A program made the position numbers and the translations under genes. The notes beneath the pieces were generated by a model. The model made no database searches. It was not told the DNA's origin and saw only the letters and a program-made list of their open reading frames with translations. From Liolophura sinensis (lineage: Eukaryota; Mollusca; Polyplacophora; Chitonida; Chitonidae), in contig NC_088306.1 in assembly GCF_032854445.1 (NCBI RefSeq), forward strand, positions 9,696,193 through 9,760,192: 64,000 bases of DNA, given 5' to 3'. Below are positions 61,420 to 64,000 of this stretch, piece by piece (the stretch's first letter is position 1; every line of letters starts with the position of its first letter).

Positions 61420-61604
61420 TTAAAAAGGACACAGGACCGATTCTGGTTGTCTGGTGTGAGAGATACTTGTAGGCAAGTCCAGGGTACGCCTTGACTAAGC
61501 TGAACTTTAGGTATGGTACATTTGTACAAGCGTGACCAAGACTGTAAGATTTAGCCCAGGATATTCACTTTCAGCCAATCAGCGTCGATTCTGTATCCCT
61601 TTAA
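61420..61604. mobile_element. TTAA-flanked inverted-repeat element, family A
   Basis: TTAAAAAGGACACAGGACCGA (split) to GCGTCGATTCTGTATCCCTT, TTAA at both ends. Confidence 0.87.
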
Positions 61605-62881
61605 AGACAAAGAAAATACTCACATGAATTGTATATATATATATGTTAGATGAAAATACCATTAAACCAAGGAAATAACCCGATTTATAATTTTTAGAAT
61701 AATTAATTAATAATTTTTTTCTACGGACTACGATGCATCTTAAACACTGGATTTAACGGTAAGAAGTTTGATCAAATCAGTTTTATTTTACACGCACAAT
61801 ACACGCAAAGCCTATTTTAAAAGTATTTACTCGGTTGGACAACTATAATAAGAAAATATTGATCTGCTTTTCAGAACAGTTTAATGGCCTTTCAGCTGAC
61901 ATTGACTTCGATTAACTTTAAGCTATTACTTTTTTTTTTGGCCATTTAAAATTCGCCAGGGGGGTTACTTTATAAGATGTATATGATAAATGAAAATGAA
62001 ATATAATACTGAGCATGGAGGATCCTAAGTAAATATTTGTTAGACCTAATAAAACCATTTCTTACGGTGAACATGAAGTCTGTCACTATATACACATAGA
62101 AAAAATGTTATATGACACAGTTATCACAGGAAAATATATAAAAAAAATTCTATAAAGTTTTGAAAGCCGAGAAGATGAAGTTCAGCACTGGTGATATGGC
62201 ACTGACGGACATTTCGCTCCAAGTAGCCATGTAGAAGCCCTTCTGGACTTGGTCAAGCACTAGCTCTGAAAGCGTCACATCACAATTGGCTGTCATGTCA
62301 AGGAACATATCAGCTGTCAGTTGTCAGTGTGGTTTCTTTAAGTGGATAGGTGGATATCCATGCAATAAATTGGATTTTGTGGTTAGTTTAAGTGTTAAAC
62401 TGATGCGTTTTGGGCCACATATTTATGAGCAGGGAACTGAGAACGGCTACAGGATCACAATGCGTACATGTTGGGCAGGATCCTGCAGTTGACAGGGTGA
62501 GCCGACAAGAAAAAACCGCCTAGGGAGAGTCATTGCTTGAAGAAAAATACGGTCCATTTGCATCATTTTTCCTTAGCAAAGTCAGATTTATTACGAAAAT
62601 ATCTTCCCAAAATCTGAATGAAAGATTCTGTTATCAATCAGAAGGTCCTGTTATGTTCGGTAAATCCCCTGATGTGGGTACAGCCAGCTTTGCCAAATGC
62701 TTACATCCATGCAGTACGAGGACAAGCAGGACCGCTAAAACACGCCCCTTATGTCCACGAAAATCGCCCTGACCTAACGCCAACCTATACTCTTTTTGGT
62801 TGGGTATCAGGCATTTTTGTTTGTATTTTTTCATTGTCACATTGCTTAATACCGATGGTACGGGAGAGCTAATAGGTTTTG

Positions 62882-62889
62882 TGACGTCA
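62882..62889. promoter_or_regulatory. CRE palindrome
   Basis: TGACGTCA, full consensus CREB/ATF site, 25 bp before a short ATG-to-donor segment. Confidence 0.5.
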
Positions 62890-62906
62890 CTCTAGATAGC
62901 TATAAC

Positions 62907-62927
62907 ATGGCAAAATGGCGTCACCAG
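62907..62927 (+). CDS. Possible first exon of a plus-strand gene leaving the window
   Basis: ATGGCAAAATGGCGTCACCA followed by G|GTGAGT. Two ATGs are usable (62907 giving MAKWRHQ; 62915 giving MASP). No downstream exon was found before 64000; support is only the CRE and the good donor. Confidence 0.22.
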
Positions 62928-63102
62928 GTGAGTGGCTAGGTAGGCCTACTGACGATTGTTGACTATTTATTTTGTTCATAAGCGGTGTAGAATTTTTTAA
63001 ACATTTTAAAACATTTCTGGAATACTATTTTATTATTTAATTCGGCTTTATTGGCTGACTTTATATTCACTTTACGTTAGCCTTAATATCTTATACAATG
63101 GA

Positions 63103-63360
63103 AAAGTGGCCGAGGTGGTTAGCGAGCTAGCGCGACGCAATGGCCCTTTCACCAATGCAGTCGCTGTGAGTTCAAGTCCATCTCATGCTGGCTTCCTCTC
63201 CGACCGTACGTGGGAAGGTCTGACAGCAGCCTGCCGATGGTCGGGGGTTGCACCCGGGGTTTGCCAAGTATCCTCTCACCATAATGCTGACCACCATCGT
63301 CTTAAGTAAAATATTCTTGAGTACGGGGTAAAACACCCATCAAATGAATAACTGAATAGA
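63103..63360 (+). mobile_element. SINE family 1, full length
   Basis: GTGGCCGAGGTGGTTAGCG head (A-box-like), B box GAGTTCAAGTCC, ends ACACCCATCAAATGAATAAC. Confidence 0.93.
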
Positions 63361-63633
63361 CAAAAGAAAAGTGCCACATTAACTAATTCAGAGACACCAG
63401 GGAATTCTCTCAAGCACAGCTAATCATCATTCCAGTACCCAGGCGAAATTAAACATAGGTGTATGAGCCATACTAAAATCTTGAGAAACTGCATGAATGA
63501 AGTATAAACAAAGGCTTCACATGGCGTTACATTATAGAATGTTGGCAATCTCATTTTAACCCCTGTACCACATGTTAACATTTTAATTATAAGATTGCTC
63601 GAAATTTTGATAAGGTACATGTACATGCATCTA

Positions 63634-63815
63634 CACTCAAAAAATTAATCTGTTCATTTCGACAGAAGAGATGTTAGAATGTATTCTGTTATTATAACAT
63701 AATACTGTGTTATATTCAACATAATATCCAGTTAGTTTCATAGAATCTTCATGTTGAATTAATAGAATATACATGTATGCTATGTTAAACAGAATAGTCT
63801 GTTGCAATAACATCA
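63634..63815. mobile_element. Inverted-repeat element, family D, truncated by a SINE
   Basis: Starts CACTCAAAAAATTAATCTG; breaks off where the SINE at 63821 begins. A third piece is at 27018..27065 in TRAPPC1 intron 2. Confidence 0.72.
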
Positions 63816-63820
63816 CTCCG

Positions 63821-64000
63821 GGGCCTCCGTGGCTCAGTCGGTTAGCGCGCTAGCGCAGCGTAATGACCCAGGAGCCTCTCACCAATGCGGTCGTTGTGAA
63901 TTCAAGTCCAGCTCATGCTGGCTTCCTCTCCGGCCGTAAGTGGGAAGGTCTGACAGCAACCTGCGGATGGTCGTGGGTTTCCCCTGGGCTGTGCCCGGTT
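63821..64000 (+). mobile_element. SINE family 1, best head, cut by window edge
   Basis: Begins GGGGCCTCCGTGGCTCAGTC, GGTTAGCGCGCTAGCGC. TGGCTCAGTCGG is an A box and GAATTCAAGTCC the B box of a pol III promoter, showing the family's tRNA origin. Confidence 0.95.

Noticed and set aside
63821..63900. tRNA gene
   Set aside because: The tRNA-like part continues into the common SINE body and lacks a separate anticodon arm and terminator, so it is a SINE head. The same holds for the other heads.

Overview
The window is nuclear DNA from an animal, most likely a mollusc or close lophotrochozoan relative. Genes are split into many short exons with GT..AG introns, the DNA between them is AT-rich, and tRNA-headed SINEs are scattered about every 2 kb (about 30 pieces of one family, about 9 of a second), with several families of short inverted-repeat elements. 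The clade is inferred from repeat style and gene content; the species cannot be read.

Four protein genes can be rebuilt by joining exons by hand. (1) Minus strand, 126..22317: centrobin (CNTROB), 15 coding exons giving 923 residues before the window edge; the 3' end lies off the left side. (2) Plus strand, 24245..29155: TRAPPC1, complete, 4 exons, 145 aa. (3) Minus strand, 35837..36796: an intronless AKR1-type aldo-keto reductase, 319 aa. (4) Minus strand, 40674..57519: a seven-transmembrane receptor of the cAMP-receptor-like type, 13 exons, 327 residues; the N-terminal exon was not found.

CNTROB and TRAPPC1 start head to head about 1.9 kb apart (ATG to ATG), with a putative non-coding first CNTROB exon reducing the shared promoter to a few hundred bases holding two ETS-type motifs. 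The same two genes are head-to-head neighbours in human, so this looks like an ancient conserved pair.

The most unusual structure is in the CNTROB introns. They carry four unrelated minisatellites (15, 61, 19 and 26 bp units). The 61-bp array (7252..10390) repeats the exon/intron boundary of the CNTROB exon at 10370..10462: each of roughly 46 copies has the last ~28 exon bases plus a 5' splice site. The same theme recurs in the receptor gene, where a 55-bp segment with a 3' splice site and most of a small exon is tandemly duplicated.

Layout: 1..22317 CNTROB with its arrays; 22318..24244 5' UTR exons and bidirectional promoter; 24245..29155 TRAPPC1; 29156..35836 intergenic, repeats only; 35837..36796 AKR; 36797..40673 intergenic; 40674..57519 receptor with minisatellites, (AT)n tracts, many SINEs and a possible nested first exon preceded by an X-box; 57520..64000 no confirmed gene, but a possible plus-strand first exon after a CRE palindrome at 62882..62889, and a SINE cut by the window edge.
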